Source: Euleptes europaea (taxonomy: Eukaryota; Chordata; Lepidosauria; Squamata; Sphaerodactylidae). Taken from it: DNA of 64,000 nt. The position numbers and the translations under genes were made by a program. Within the stretch, counting starts at the first letter, position 1. Each line of letters opens with the position of its first letter. The notes beneath the pieces are model-generated. The model was not told the DNA's origin. It saw nothing but the letters and a program-made list of their open reading frames with translations, and did no database searches. Where the stretch lies: positions 136,509,872 to 136,573,871 of the forward strand of contig NC_079312.1 of the NCBI RefSeq assembly GCF_029931775.1. The letters run 5' to 3'. Below are positions 24,401 through 30,729 of this stretch, one piece after another.

Positions 24401-25103
24401 CATTTTAGGATTACTGCTAGGGACAGAAGTACAGAAATACAGCACATACAACGTGGTCTCCTGTACGTGTACAAAAGCTGCTAGAAGCTGTAATCCTCGC
24501 ATTGGAAGGACACAGCTATAAAACCTGCCATAGCGACAGCTGAGAATCTGAGTTACCAGGAGAGAAAAAGCACATGCTGAAGCTCAGTTATACCCTAACC
24601 ACTCTAAATGCATCATACTGTACTCACAATTGGGGTGCTTGTCGGGTGGATTTTTCTTCATAACTGGTGATTAGAAACCAGGTTTAGCAATTAAAAGCAT
24701 GAAAACACGAATTAACTGAGGCAATATACAAATGTGGGTTCTTGTGTATGTGTTGTTAGAGGTTAAATCAGACTGGCAAGGGTCTTGGACCATATGCCCA
24801 CCTGGAATGCCACTGTGAAGCTCCCAGAGGCAGCTCACAGCATCTGACCTACTTTCCAGGGGCCTCCACGTCGCCCCAATGCCAAGACGTAAGACGGACC
24901 AAGCTAGACCTGGCTGGGGGCAGCCACGCACCACTTACCTTCATCAGCCGCCCTTCTTGATCGTAGACGTAGACATACTCAGTGCCATTGGAGAGGTAGA
25001 TCTGGCTCTCGTGGCACAGCACCCGGGGCTTCCCAGCTGCCAGCCCCCCCACCGGGCAGCAGAATCCTGCCAGGTAATCCACCCTGTGCCCCACCTGTGC
25101 CAT
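352..25103 (-). CDS. FAAP100: FAAP100, Fanconi anaemia core complex-associated protein 100 (9 coding exons, complete)
   Basis: FAAP100 binds FANCB and FANCL in the nuclear Fanconi anaemia core complex and supports FANCD2 monoubiquitination during crosslink repair (family knowledge). I joined nine exons: 24939-25103, 21929-22047, 17456-18384, 13678-13831, 10440-11236, 7325-7461, 4657-4773, 1501-1587 and 352-477. They total 2631 nt, or 876 residues plus stop, with every phase compatible; human is about 881. Alignment to remembered human protein is collinear throughout, for example YLAGFCCP near the start, KILHHLEEPV, IKELLSGIG, RWLLAEN and VYRQLR near the end. The N-terminal half should form the beta-propeller-like part. 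Coiled-coil-like stretches lie near residues 455-480 and 825-850. The start is an ATG with purine at -3 and G at +4, and it aligns residue for residue with human. Intron 6 has a GC donor; all others are GT-AG. The 3' UTR runs off the left edge. Confidence 0.96.
822..1045 (-). mobile_element. tRNA-headed SINE with BovB-type 3' tail
   Basis: On the minus strand it opens with a tRNA-like A box (GTGTAGTGGTTAAGAG) and B box (GGTTCGATTCC). It continues with GGTGACCTTGGGCTAGTCAC and ends in the tail GTCATAAGTCAGCTGTGACT followed by ACACAC. The same tail ends the BovB fragment at 27255. It lies in FAAP100 intron 8. Confidence 0.8.
1501..1587 (-). CDS. FAAP100: FAAP100 exon 8 (residues 807-835)
   Basis: The exon is 87 nt (29 codons), phase 0 at both ends. 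The acceptor is GTACACAG and the donor is GAG|GTAAGC. It encodes SSSPDVRMQHLHQIQANHE, matching human SSAPDLRVQYLRQIHANHE. Confidence 0.94.
2057..2504 (-). mobile_element. LINE 3' fragment (L2/CR1-group type)
   Basis: A T-rich start (TATTTATTTATAGTCTGCC) followed by AAGGTGGATTACA is the reversed 3' tail typical of this LINE group. The end, CTGACCTCCTCAGGCAGGTC, is the reversed upstream 3' UTR. A Ty3/gypsy fossil abuts it, and more LINE sequence of the same orientation follows at 4250. Confidence 0.6.
2505..4180 (+). mobile_element. Broken Ty3/gypsy-type LTR retroelement fossil
   Basis: Two same-strand fragments are recognisable: an integrase part (about 2505-3400), and a reverse-transcriptase C-terminal plus RNase H part (about 3440-4130). 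The family call rests on integrase-like and RNase H-like blocks such as LLVVDYFLKYPEV and TDHKPLE. The parts stand in swapped order relative to an intact element. A short linker-like sequence of about 28 nt occurs near both ends (2508 and 4149). No LTRs were found. The copy is clearly broken, with several breaks, and looks old. It sits between LINE fragments in FAAP100 intron 7. Confidence 0.8.
4250..4465 (-). mobile_element. LINE fragment related to the large LINE at 51.4-54.4 kb
   Basis: The stretch around 4395-4440 (GAGCATTCTGGAAGCC and GATTCATGAGCCTC) matches 53732-53765 of the large LINE (GAGCACTCTGGAATCC and GATCCATGAGCCTC) in the same orientation. It is an old, diverged piece. Confidence 0.6.
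4657..4773 (-). CDS. FAAP100: FAAP100 exon 7 (residues 768-806)
   Basis: The exon is 117 nt (39 codons), phase 0 at both ends. The acceptor is TTCCACAG and the donor is CAG|GTATGT. It encodes SPAGPIQAVEI and LHHAVVRRIQ, matching human CPAGPIQAVEI and AHHAVVGRMQ. Confidence 0.93.
4916..5236. mobile_element. GC-rich foldback (MITE-like) element with 9-10 bp target-site duplication
   Basis: The element is flanked by TAATTATGTT at 4906-4915 and 5237-5246. Its ends are imperfect inverted repeats (TAGGGTTGCCA and TGGCAAGCC). The centre folds into a long imperfect stem around 5099, including AAAACTCTAT/ATAGAGTTTT and the paired motifs GCTCTAGCA/TGCTAGAGC. It is much more CpG-rich than the surrounding intron. 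No coding capacity is seen; the superfamily is not resolved. Confidence 0.75.
6315..6570 (-). mobile_element. tRNA-derived SINE with (TTC)n tail
   Basis: On the minus strand it has a tRNA-like head (TAGTGGTTAAGAGCGGTGGT) and a B box. The body is GTGACTTTGGGTTAGTTAC...ACAGGGTGTCTGTTGTGG, and it ends CAACTCTTCTTCTT. Copies also lie at 13110, 40793, 56497 and 60811. It resembles squamate tRNA SINEs (Sauria/Squam type), but the exact family name is uncertain. Confidence 0.75.
7325..7461 (-). CDS. FAAP100: FAAP100 exon 6 (residues 722-767), GC donor
   Basis: The exon is 137 nt. It encodes RWLLAENAEAAAL and GRAPDGGEVQLNIRE, matching human QWLLAENA and GVAPDGANVHLIVRE. The acceptor is GCTCAG. The only boundary that keeps phase with exon 7 and matches the protein is CGAGAG|GCAAGG, so this is a GC-AG intron. 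No GT donor in the neighbourhood gives the conserved junction. Confidence 0.9.
7493..7600 (-). mobile_element. CR1 3'-end fragment
   Basis: The sequence AAGAACACAAGAAAGGC...GATCAGACC...AGCCCACAAGTAG is the reversed 3' end of a CR1 LINE. It matches the plus-strand CR1 end at 58985-59080. It directly precedes FAAP100 exon 6 in genomic order, in intron 5. Confidence 0.6.
7725..7850 (-). mobile_element. LINE 3' tail (L2/CR1-group type)
   Basis: TTTATTTTATTTATTTG followed by ATAGCCCACCCTCAATTTCC and AGCTGGGCTCAGGGCAGGTAAC is the reversed 3' tail of this LINE group. Confidence 0.55.
8530..8960 (+). mobile_element. LINE 3' end (L2/CR1-group type)
   Basis: It contains GGAGAGGGCCTTCTCAGTTG and CCTGGAACTCTCTTC near the left end, and finishes GGCAGGGTATAAATTTTGTAAATAAA. 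This is the typical C-terminal coding remnant and tail. It lies in FAAP100 intron 5. Confidence 0.65.
9385..9535 (-). mobile_element. tRNA-like SINE of the 'GACTGGGGTTCAGTGG' family (diverged copy)
   Basis: It shares TCAGTACTGTCTACTCTGG and the reversed head (GATGCTTTACCATAGAG) with the clearer copies at 15245, 21165, 29918 and 35335. Confidence 0.5.
10440..11236 (-). CDS. FAAP100: FAAP100 exon 5 (residues 456-721)
   Basis: The exon is 797 nt, from a CTGCAG acceptor to an AAG|GTGTGT donor. It starts with the coiled-coil block SSLKKVVDQKNRALTSLNQ and continues through TYTFPIDQLLPG and VTLPLGP to APSVASIKVSSELLRTALKD. These match the human middle region in order. Confidence 0.95.
11449..12971. 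mobile_element. GC-rich hAT-like DNA transposon, 1.5 kb, with 8-bp target-site duplication
   Basis: The flanks are identical 8-mers CCTTAACC (11441-11448 and 12972-12979), the duplication length of hAT elements. The terminal inverted repeats are CAGTGGTCAGCAAAC and, reversed from the right end, CAGTGGTCGGCAAAC. The left 250 bp is AT-rich and the rest is strongly CpG-rich, with internal near-repeats (GGGAATAGAAAGTTGG at about 12605 and 12847; GGCGCTCCCGGCTCGCGCTG at about 12739 and 12888). I recognise no transposase, so it is probably non-autonomous or a 5' part. It lies in FAAP100 intron 4. Confidence 0.8.
12270..12315 (+). promoter_or_regulatory. First-exon-like splice donor inside the hAT-like element
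   Basis: A CpG-rich leader ends in CCCTTTCAG|GTAAGTGGGG at about 12298, a near-perfect donor consensus. This is what a non-coding first exon would look like, either the transposon's own or a captured one. It lies on the strand opposite to FAAP100. Confidence 0.4.
13110..13412 (-). mobile_element. tRNA-derived SINE with (TTC)n tail, duplicated head segment
   Basis: Same family as 6315-6570. The head portion (CATGTGGA.GAGTG.GGAA.C) occurs twice in tandem, giving a longer copy. It lies in FAAP100 intron 4, about 270 bp from exon 4. Confidence 0.7.
13678..13831 (-). CDS. FAAP100: FAAP100 exon 4 (residues 405-455)
   Basis: The exon is 154 nt, after a CTCAG acceptor and before an AG|GTCAGA donor. 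It encodes ELLALSAKGRLMTC and GQRIKELLSGIGHVSE, matching human LLALSAKGRLMTC and GQKIKELLSGIGNISE. Confidence 0.94.
15245..15455 (-). mobile_element. tRNA-like SINE of the 'GACTGGGGTTCAGTGG' family
   Basis: It carries the body TCTACTCTGGCAGTGGCTC and the reversed head GAACCCGGGAGCCTCTGTAT followed by GCAAAGCATGTGCTCTATG. Compare the plus-strand copy at 29918. Confidence 0.65.
16212..16501. repeat. 145-bp direct tandem duplication in FAAP100 intron 3
   Basis: Two almost identical 145-bp units start with CTGAATGG at 16212 and 16357, and the same 8-mer occurs again at 16502. They differ at only a few positions (for example GGGCCTTGG against GGGCTTTGG). The start octamer at both unit boundaries fits duplication between short homologies. 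The unit is not obviously a transposon. Confidence 0.9.
17456..18384 (-). CDS. FAAP100: FAAP100 exon 3 (residues 95-404)
   Basis: This is the large 929-nt exon. It carries most of the N-terminal propeller-like region, including HFLPVLC, GGFILEEPLFSLLFGVDA, LCGFPDGQLC, KILHHLEEPVVFIGAL, PELREYCL and GPVLCAAC. The acceptor is TTTGAAG and the donor is AAG|GTACTA. A nearby GTATGT would look stronger as a donor but gives the wrong phase for exon 4, so it was not used. Confidence 0.94.
19745..20762 (+). mobile_element. CR1 LINE, 3' part with ORF2 C-terminus
   Basis: About 1 kb of CR1. An open frame (19884-20534) encodes the typical reverse-transcriptase C-terminal region: GVLVDQTLNM, AKKANVILGCINRS, PHLDYCVQFWAPQFKKDVDK and VQRRATKMVRGLE. 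It ends with GGTTGGACTAGATGACCCTG and TCTATGATTCT, the CR1 3' end. It is 5'-truncated, as usual for CR1, and lies in FAAP100 intron 2. Confidence 0.9.
21165..21331 (-). mobile_element. tRNA-like SINE of the 'GACTGGGGTTCAGTGG' family (diverged copy)
   Basis: It shares AGAGAGCCACTGCCAG and GCATGCAAAGCATGTACTCT with the family. It directly abuts the inverted-dimer repeat at 21340. Confidence 0.55.
21340..21605. mobile_element. Inverted-dimer repeat, copy 1
   Basis: Two arms of over 100 bp in inverted orientation meet around 21480 (CAGAGGAGTAACACTGAAGG on the left, its complement on the right). The left arm has about 35 extra bases (AATATTGTCGAAGGC...) that the right arm lacks. CTTGATAA at 21332-21339 and 21606-21613 looks like a target-site duplication. 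A second copy with the opposite asymmetry lies at 47464-47710. Confidence 0.8.
21929..22047 (-). CDS. FAAP100: FAAP100 exon 2 (residues 56-94)
   Basis: The exon is 119 nt, between a TTCATAG acceptor and an AG|GTGAGA donor. It encodes YRFPDQVWHVELL and LYILCAGVGIYCVSLDY, matching human FRFPDQVWHLELL and LYALCARRGLYCLSLDH. It ends in phase 2, splitting an arginine codon. Confidence 0.94.
22048..24938 (-). other. FAAP100: FAAP100 intron 1
   Basis: About 2.9 kb of moderately AT-rich sequence. I see a (GT)n run at 24307-24322 and short repeated phrases at 22225-22295 (TTGGAGTGAACAGG twice), but no clear transposon or exon. Confidence 0.7.
24939..25103 (-). CDS. FAAP100: FAAP100 exon 1 (residues 1-55)
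   Basis: The exon is 165 nt and ends in phase 0 at an AAG|GTAAGT donor. It encodes the start methionine and the conserved blocks YLAGFCCPVGGLAAGKPRVL and YVYVYDQEG. An in-frame upstream reading exists, but it lacks similarity to the family, so the ATG at 25103 is preferred. Confidence 0.95.
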
Positions 25104-25239
25104 GACCCCCGGTGCCAACCTGGAAAGAAGACCAACGGGAGATGCAGACATGGGTGGGTGGGGGTGGGTGGGGGGTGTACGGGTCGGCCCTGGGGGCAAC
25201 CCTTTTTCTCTTTTACACACCCACAAGTGCGAGAGAGGA

Positions 25240-25679
25240 GTTAAAAACGACTCTCCCTCCGCGCGCGCCCCCCTCCCCTCCCCTCCCCTCCCAGGCCGGC
25301 CTCCTTAGCGCCCCTCCCCCACCCACCTGTGCGATTCTACCCCGCACCGACGTGGACCCCCCGGCTGTGGGGAAGGGCAGCGCTAACGAGGGCAACAAAG
25401 AGGAGGGAAGCAAAGCCCCCCCCGCGCCCCCCCAGAAAATAAAAGCTCCTCCCGATAGGGCAGAAAGCCCGTCAGGCAGAACCGTGGGGAGCTCAGCGGC
25501 CCACCCCAACCCCCCACGCCTTTGCCTCACTCAGTGCCCCCCCCTCACCACAAAGGGGCGGGGCTGCAACGGTGGCCCCGCCTTCGCGCTCTGTCTCCGG
25601 CGGCGCGCCTAGCGACGCTAACGAGCGGGAGCGGGAGGCGCCTCTTGCCGCCGCTTTACGGCTCCCTCGGTCCCGCTCG

Positions 25680-25721
<42 letters not shown>

Positions 25722-25860
25722 GACGAGGGTCTGCGCGCGATGGGGGAAGCGGGCTGGGCAGACACAGGTTTACGACAGGTCGTAAAACGGGGTGGAGAGG
25801 GTAGGGTGGGGCGCTCAGTAACTCCGTGAGGTTGCGGGGGAGGGGGGGGGAGGGAGTGAG
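25240..25860 (-). promoter_or_regulatory. FAAP100: CpG-rich promoter region of FAAP100
   Basis: The sequence just upstream of exon 1 becomes very GC- and CpG-rich. It holds a GC box (GGGGCGGGGC near 25555) and an 18-unit CT repeat. It lies immediately 5' of the FAAP100 start codon, as expected for a CpG-island promoter. I see no convincing TATA box and no opposite-strand gene start. Exact transcription starts cannot be read from sequence. Confidence 0.65.
25684..25719. repeat. (CT)18 microsatellite in FAAP100 upstream region
   Basis: A pure CT dinucleotide run of 36 bp lies inside the CpG-rich region, about 580 bp upstream of the FAAP100 start codon. On the gene strand it reads (AG)18, a GAGA-like tract. 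Confidence 0.95.
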
Positions 25861-25916
25861 GGAAACAACAGATCTTTGCAGGCTTCTGGGGGAAGGTTGT
25901 CATTAGGTAGGCCATT

Positions 25917-26800
25917 CCCAGTGGGTAGCCGTGTTAGTCCAGCAGCACCTTAAAGACTAACACAAATATTTTCTGGTTAGTCTGTCTGCAGTAGTAGAAA
26001 AGGGCAAGAGTCCAGCAGCACCTTGAAAGACTCGCAAAAATATTTTCTGGCAGGGTAGGAGCTAGAATGTGAATCCATCTGTCTTTAAGTAGAGGAGAGT
26101 GAATTCAGACAAGCATTAGTATGTAAATGTGAATAGCAGGCGTGATGGGATGAGGTGTGGTCTGCAGAAGAGTCTGTGATGTCCAGGGGAGAGATGGGTG
26201 TGGAGAAATCAGCATTGGTCATGAGCATTGTCTTTAGTTTGAATAGCAACTGTAATTCAGCAGTTTCTCTTTCCAATCTCCCTTTGAAATTCCTTTGTAA
26301 GAGAACTGCTACTCTTAAATCTGCAACAGAATGTCCTGGAAGGTTGAAATGTTTGTCCAATGTAGATTGTGGAAGGGCATTGCTGGCATGTGATGGCATA
26401 AATCACTTTAGAAGATGAGCAGGAGTATGAACCTGAGATAGTATGGCTGACATTGGTGGGTCCAGAGATGATGTTCCTAGAATCTATATGAGGGCAAAGT
26501 TGGCACCTTGGTTTGTTGCAGGCCTTGCTGCCAGAGTCCATGTTCCTGTTAAGTAGTTTATCATCATGGGTGAGAAGTTGTTTTAGGTTAGCCGGCTGTC
26601 TGTAAGCAAGAAAGGGACCCCCCCCCCCAGTGCTTCAGCGAGGGAAGTGTCACAATCCAGCATTGGTTGTAGGTCCTTAATAATACGTTGGACTGGTTTT
26701 AGTTGGGAGCCAGGAAAGAGCTCGGAAGGCAGCCGGACCTGTATAAGGCAGCTTTTGTCGGGCGACTGTACTGTTTCAGTGGATAGGAAATGGGCATGGA
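25917..26800 (-). mobile_element. Penelope-like retroelement, 3' part with GIY-YIG endonuclease
   Basis: Minus-strand frames encode a Penelope-type reverse-transcriptase end (FLAYRQPANLKQLLTHDD) and a Cys-rich linker (CNKPRCQLCPH). These are followed by GIY-YIG-like sequence (VIYAITCQQC, IYIGQT) and HFNLPGHSVADLRVAVL. The coding trace is split over at least two frames, so the copy is dead. The terminal GGTAGCCGTGTTAGTCCAGC end is partly duplicated at 25923 and 25985. It may extend towards 27130. It sits just upstream of the FAAP100 CpG region. Confidence 0.75.
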
Positions 26801-27174
26801 CGGGGTGGAGAATGAGGGCCTGCCCCGGATGCTTAGTAGGTAGGGTTAGGTAGCTATAGGGATGTTTCTTTTGGAGCCTGGAGGGGAAAAGGCTGGAAGA
26901 ATATTACGAGCCCAGGATACTGTGGAGACATGGAACTTCCACAGCTAGAGGCAGTTTACCAGTTGGTGGAGATAAGCCGCAGTATAGGGCAATGTTGCCT
27001 GTGTGCGCTGCCTGTCGTCTCGAAGACATCTCACTGTTCTCTTGTAAATAAGGGGCTGGACTTGACAGACATTTTAGTTGAATTCTTAGGCTTCTATACA
27101 CCCTGACAGCTCTTTTACAGTGAAGCACCGTCCCTTCTATCTTAGTGGTCCTATAAGCACAGTGCAGTCCTGAC

Positions 27175-27744
27175 CTGGATGGCCCAGGTTAGCCGGGTCC
27201 CGTCAGAACTCAGAAGCTGAGCTGGGTCACCCCTGGTTAGTTTTTGGATGGGATGTGTGTGTTAAGTGCTGACAAGTCGCTTCCGACTCATGGCGACCCT
27301 ATGAATGAAAGTCCTCCAAAATGTCCTTTCTTTGACAGCCTTGCTCAGATCTTGCAAACTGAAGGCTGTGGCTTCCTTTATTGAGTCAATCCATCTCTTG
27401 TTGGGTCTGCCTCTTTTCCTGCTGCCCTCAACTTTTCCTAGCATGACTGTCTTTTCCAGTGACTCTTGTCGTCTCATGACGTGATCAAAATACGATAGCC
27501 TCAGTTTAGTCATTTTAGCTTCTAGGGACAGTTCAGGCTTGATTTGATCTATAACCCACTGATTTGTTTTTTTGGCAGTCCACGGAATCCGTAACACTCT
27601 CCTCCAACATTGGATGGGATACCATTAAGCAAGTCCAGGGCCACTATACAGAGGTGGGCAATGAGAAACCACCCCTGAATGTCTCTTGCCTTGAAAATTC
27701 TTCTGGACAGCCATAAGTTGGCTGCAACTTGACGGCGCTTTCCA
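27175..27744 (+). mobile_element. 5S rRNA-headed SINE with BovB tail, split by a BovB insertion
   Basis: The left part (27175-27254) reads like 5S rRNA (TCAGAAGCTGAGCTGGGTCA, TGGTTAGTTTTTGGATGGGA). The right part (27610-27744) continues with AACCACCCCTGAATGTCTCT and the tail CCATAAGTTGGCTGCAACTT. The interruption is the BovB fragment, flanked by TTGGATGGGAT on both sides. Confidence 0.8.
27255..27609 (-). mobile_element. BovB (RTE) LINE 3' fragment
   Basis: A 355-bp insertion with an 11-bp target-site duplication TTGGATGGGAT (27244-27254 and 27610-27620). It encodes the BovB C-terminus (SRKRGRPNKRWIDSIKEAT, VKERTFWRTFIHRVAMSRKR), recalling ruminant BovB (GRPRMRWLDSI, DREAWRAAVHGVAKSRTR). It ends in GGGTCGCCATGAGTCGGAAG and a TGTGTG-complement tail. 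It is strongly 5'-truncated. Confidence 0.88.
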
Positions 27745-28589
27745 ACACCATGCGTGGTGCAAGCAGCATCAGGGCAGTGGGCTGTGCAGACAGGTGGCTT
27801 ATAAAAGGCACGGATTCTTTGTGGTGTAAAAAAAAAAGCAAGGAGTGTTATAATGCACCAGAACCAGCAGATGGCATTGCTGCCAACAGTAGGCCAGAGC
27901 TACCCTGAGAGCTGAAAGATAAAAGGAGAGGGAAAAAACCCAAACTGCATATCATCCACATCTGATCTAATTGGAGGGAGAGAAGGAAAGCAGCAGGTGG
28001 GGTAGCTGGTTGGTTTCTCCACTCAGATCGTCGCCTGTCACTGCAGGCTCCAGTCACTCACTTTCCCCCATCCTTTACCCACCTATTGTTCTCGCTATTC
28101 CCTACACAGCAGCCTTTTTTCATCTCAGTAACAGTGTTTGACCAAAAGGAATAATTCAAAGCATTCCTATTCTCCAACTGTACAGTTAAAATAATGTACG
28201 GATCCTAATGTACGCAATTGTTGACTTTAGAAATTGGGATTTTTATGAGGGTTGGTATGCAAGAAAAAATATCAAAGAAAAAGGCAAAAATCATAAGCAT
28301 GCATGTTTAGAATTAAATCAGATTAAAACACAGATATTTAGTTCCAGGTAAACCTGCATAATTAATATATGAAAAACAGGGTTTTTGAAATTAAACAAAT
28401 AATTTCAAATATTTAAATCAGATTTGAATTGCTGTTAGGTTTGAGAAAGGGCTCTTAAAAATAACTTGGTTAAAAATGAAATCTGAGTGTAATGCAGATT
28501 TACAATTTAAAACTGGACTTATGAAAGTCTGCTTTTCTTTGTAAACCATAGGGAATGTAACTGGGAGTCATCAGTACAGTATCTTGTGC

Positions 28590-28828
28590 ACTTAATTTAG
28601 TGCGGTGTAGTGGTTTGAGTGTCAGACTAGGACCTGGGAGACCCAGGTTTGAATCCCCCCTCTGCCATGGAAGCTTGCTGGGAGGCCTTGGGCCAGTCAC
28701 TCTCAGCCTAACCTACCTCATAGGTGTTGTGAGAATAAAATGGAGGAGAGAACACTGTAAACCGCCTTGCATCCCCATTGGAGAGAAAGGCAGGGTATAA
28801 ATGAAGTAAATATAATAATAAATTATGG
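28590..28828 (+). mobile_element. tRNA-derived SINE with L2/CR1-type tail
   Basis: It has a tRNA-like A box (GTGTAGTGGTTTGAGTG) and B box (GGTTTGAATCCC). The middle is TTGGGCCAGTCACTCTCAGC, and it ends with GAAAGGCAGGGTATAAATGA and AT-rich units. It differs from the BovB-tailed SINEs. Confidence 0.75.
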
Positions 28829-29917
28829 CTTGATTCTGAGGGCCAAGGACTGGCAAGGCATCAGGAGTGATGTCCATGGATCCAGCTGTATGACCTTTTA
28901 CTCCCTTTTATGCCTGGAAACTACCTAGTCTCCACAGTTGGCTTAGTACTCTAATTCTAAATATCAGATCAGGGATATTTATCTCCAAGCTCATGGAGAA
29001 TACTGATCTGACCAGTAACTACTTCCAACCTTTCCTTCTGGTTAAGTTTGTTTATTTTAGTGGGTTGGGCAGGGCATTTGGTCATATGAGAAGGGGCAGA
29101 TAACAGTAGAAAGACGCACTGGCAAGAAGACCCTTCGAGTGGTGACGCCAACCAGCACCCAGCTACAAAAACATACCACGGCTACGGGTCACAAGAGACC
29201 TATTGGGGTCACAACCGTTGTTACCTAAAGATATAAATATGTTAAGTATTTGGAGCACAATCCTATCCTAAGGCCAGTCCATCGTCACCCCACCCCTTTT
29301 GCCATGCCTGTACAGGCACAGTGGAGCTTACAACACCAACTAAGACTGTAGCCCATCGCAACTCTTCCACACATTCTATGTGAACTTCAGCCAGGATACC
29401 CACATCTCATGGCATACACACTTTGAGCACACACTGGAGGGCTTTGGAGATGGGAACTGCAGACAAAGGACATGCTTCACAGGGAGCCAAGAATAAGAAC
29501 TGCTACAGCCCTCATCAAAGTAGAAAGGTGGGGTATCAATTTTGATAATAAATATTGCTAGCACTGCTCTGCTCCGAACCATTACAGGTTGTCCATCTCT
29601 AGACACACACACGACTCTGGACCCTCCACTCCTCCAAATGAGATGCAAGACAATACAGGTAAGCAAAGGCGGGAGATCCCCTGCCCCAGGCTAAAATATC
29701 TCCACCTTTGCACAATGTGCCAGCTGTGCACTTGCTTAGCCCCCTTTCATGCAACAGTTGCTAACAGTGTCTGTAACACAGTGACCACAGTGGGTAAGTA
29801 TGCAGAAAGGGGTGGGTGTGCTTTGGATATATGCTGGCAGTATTGAGAAGGTTTTCCTTTTTGGATACAAGTGCCTTGCTGGTCTAGATAAGCTATTTAT
29901 TTTTTAAAAAAAATTAG

Positions 29918-30125
29918 GGACTGGGGTTCAGTGGTACAGCAACTGATTTGCTTGCAGAAGGTACCAGGTTCAATTACCAACATCTCCAGTTAAAAGGGTC
30001 AGGTAGTAGATAGTATGAAAGGCCTCCCTCTGAGACCCTGGAGAGTCACTGCCAGGCAAAGGAGATGATACTGACCTTGATAGGGCAAATAGTGTGATTC
30101 AGTATAAAGTAACTTTGCCTGTGCC
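29918..30125 (+). mobile_element. tRNA-like SINE of the 'GACTGGGGTTCAGTGG' family, clearest copy
   Basis: The head is GGGGTTCAGTGGTACAGC with a B-box-like GGTTCAATTACC. The body is CTCTGAGACCCTGGAGAGTC, ACTGCCAGGCAAAGGAGATG and GATTCAGTATAAAGTAAC. Other window copies are minus strand at 9385, 15245, 21165 and 35335. Confidence 0.7.
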
Positions 30126-30493
30126 TGTACATCACCATAATGTTGGCATGATGCCTGTGTGGAAGAAAATAGGGAGCACAGCCACAATACTTGGCCATTT
30201 CTACAATTGTTACTACGATTCAAACGTTCATGATCCTTTTTTCCTTGCAGGATCAAAGCCTCTTGAAGAAGCCCAAACAGAAAGTGCAGACAGTCCTAAT
30301 ACAGCTCCATATTTGAGGATATACAAGAATTGGTTCAATGACAACATTATGTCCCCCAACAGGTAAAATTGCAGTAAAGAAACCCCAAGGGGAGGTATAA
30401 GAACTCAGAGGACCTAGGTGGTACCACTGTCTCAAATCTGTAGCTCACATCATGTGCAGAGTGCTTGACTCCACATGGTGTTTGTTGTTACTT

Positions 30494-30726
30494 TGAGCCA
30501 GCATGGTGTAGTGGTTAAGAGTGGTGGACTTTAACCTGGAGAACCAGGTTCAATTCCCCACTCCTCCACATGAAGCCTGCTGGGTGACCTTTGGTCAGTC
30601 ACAAGTCTCTCAGAACATTCTTAGCCCATGAAGAGGCAGGCAATAGCAAACCACCTCTGAATGTCTCTTGCCTTGAAAGCCCTACGGGATCACCATAAGT
30701 CATCTGTGACTTGATGACACACACAT
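30494..30726 (+). mobile_element. tRNA-headed SINE with BovB-type 3' tail
   Basis: The head is GGTGTAGTGGTTAAGAGTGG with B box GGTTCAATTCC. The middle is GGCAAACCACCTCTGAATGT-like, and the tail is CACCATAAGTCATCTGTGAC then ACACACA. Same family as 822-1045. Confidence 0.78.
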
Positions 30727-30729
30727 GGA

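Noticed and set aside
27175-27254. Possible genuine 5S rRNA gene
   Set aside because: Only part of 5S is present, diverged, and joined to a SINE body with a BovB tail. The same holds for the copies at 39569, 46384 and 55640.
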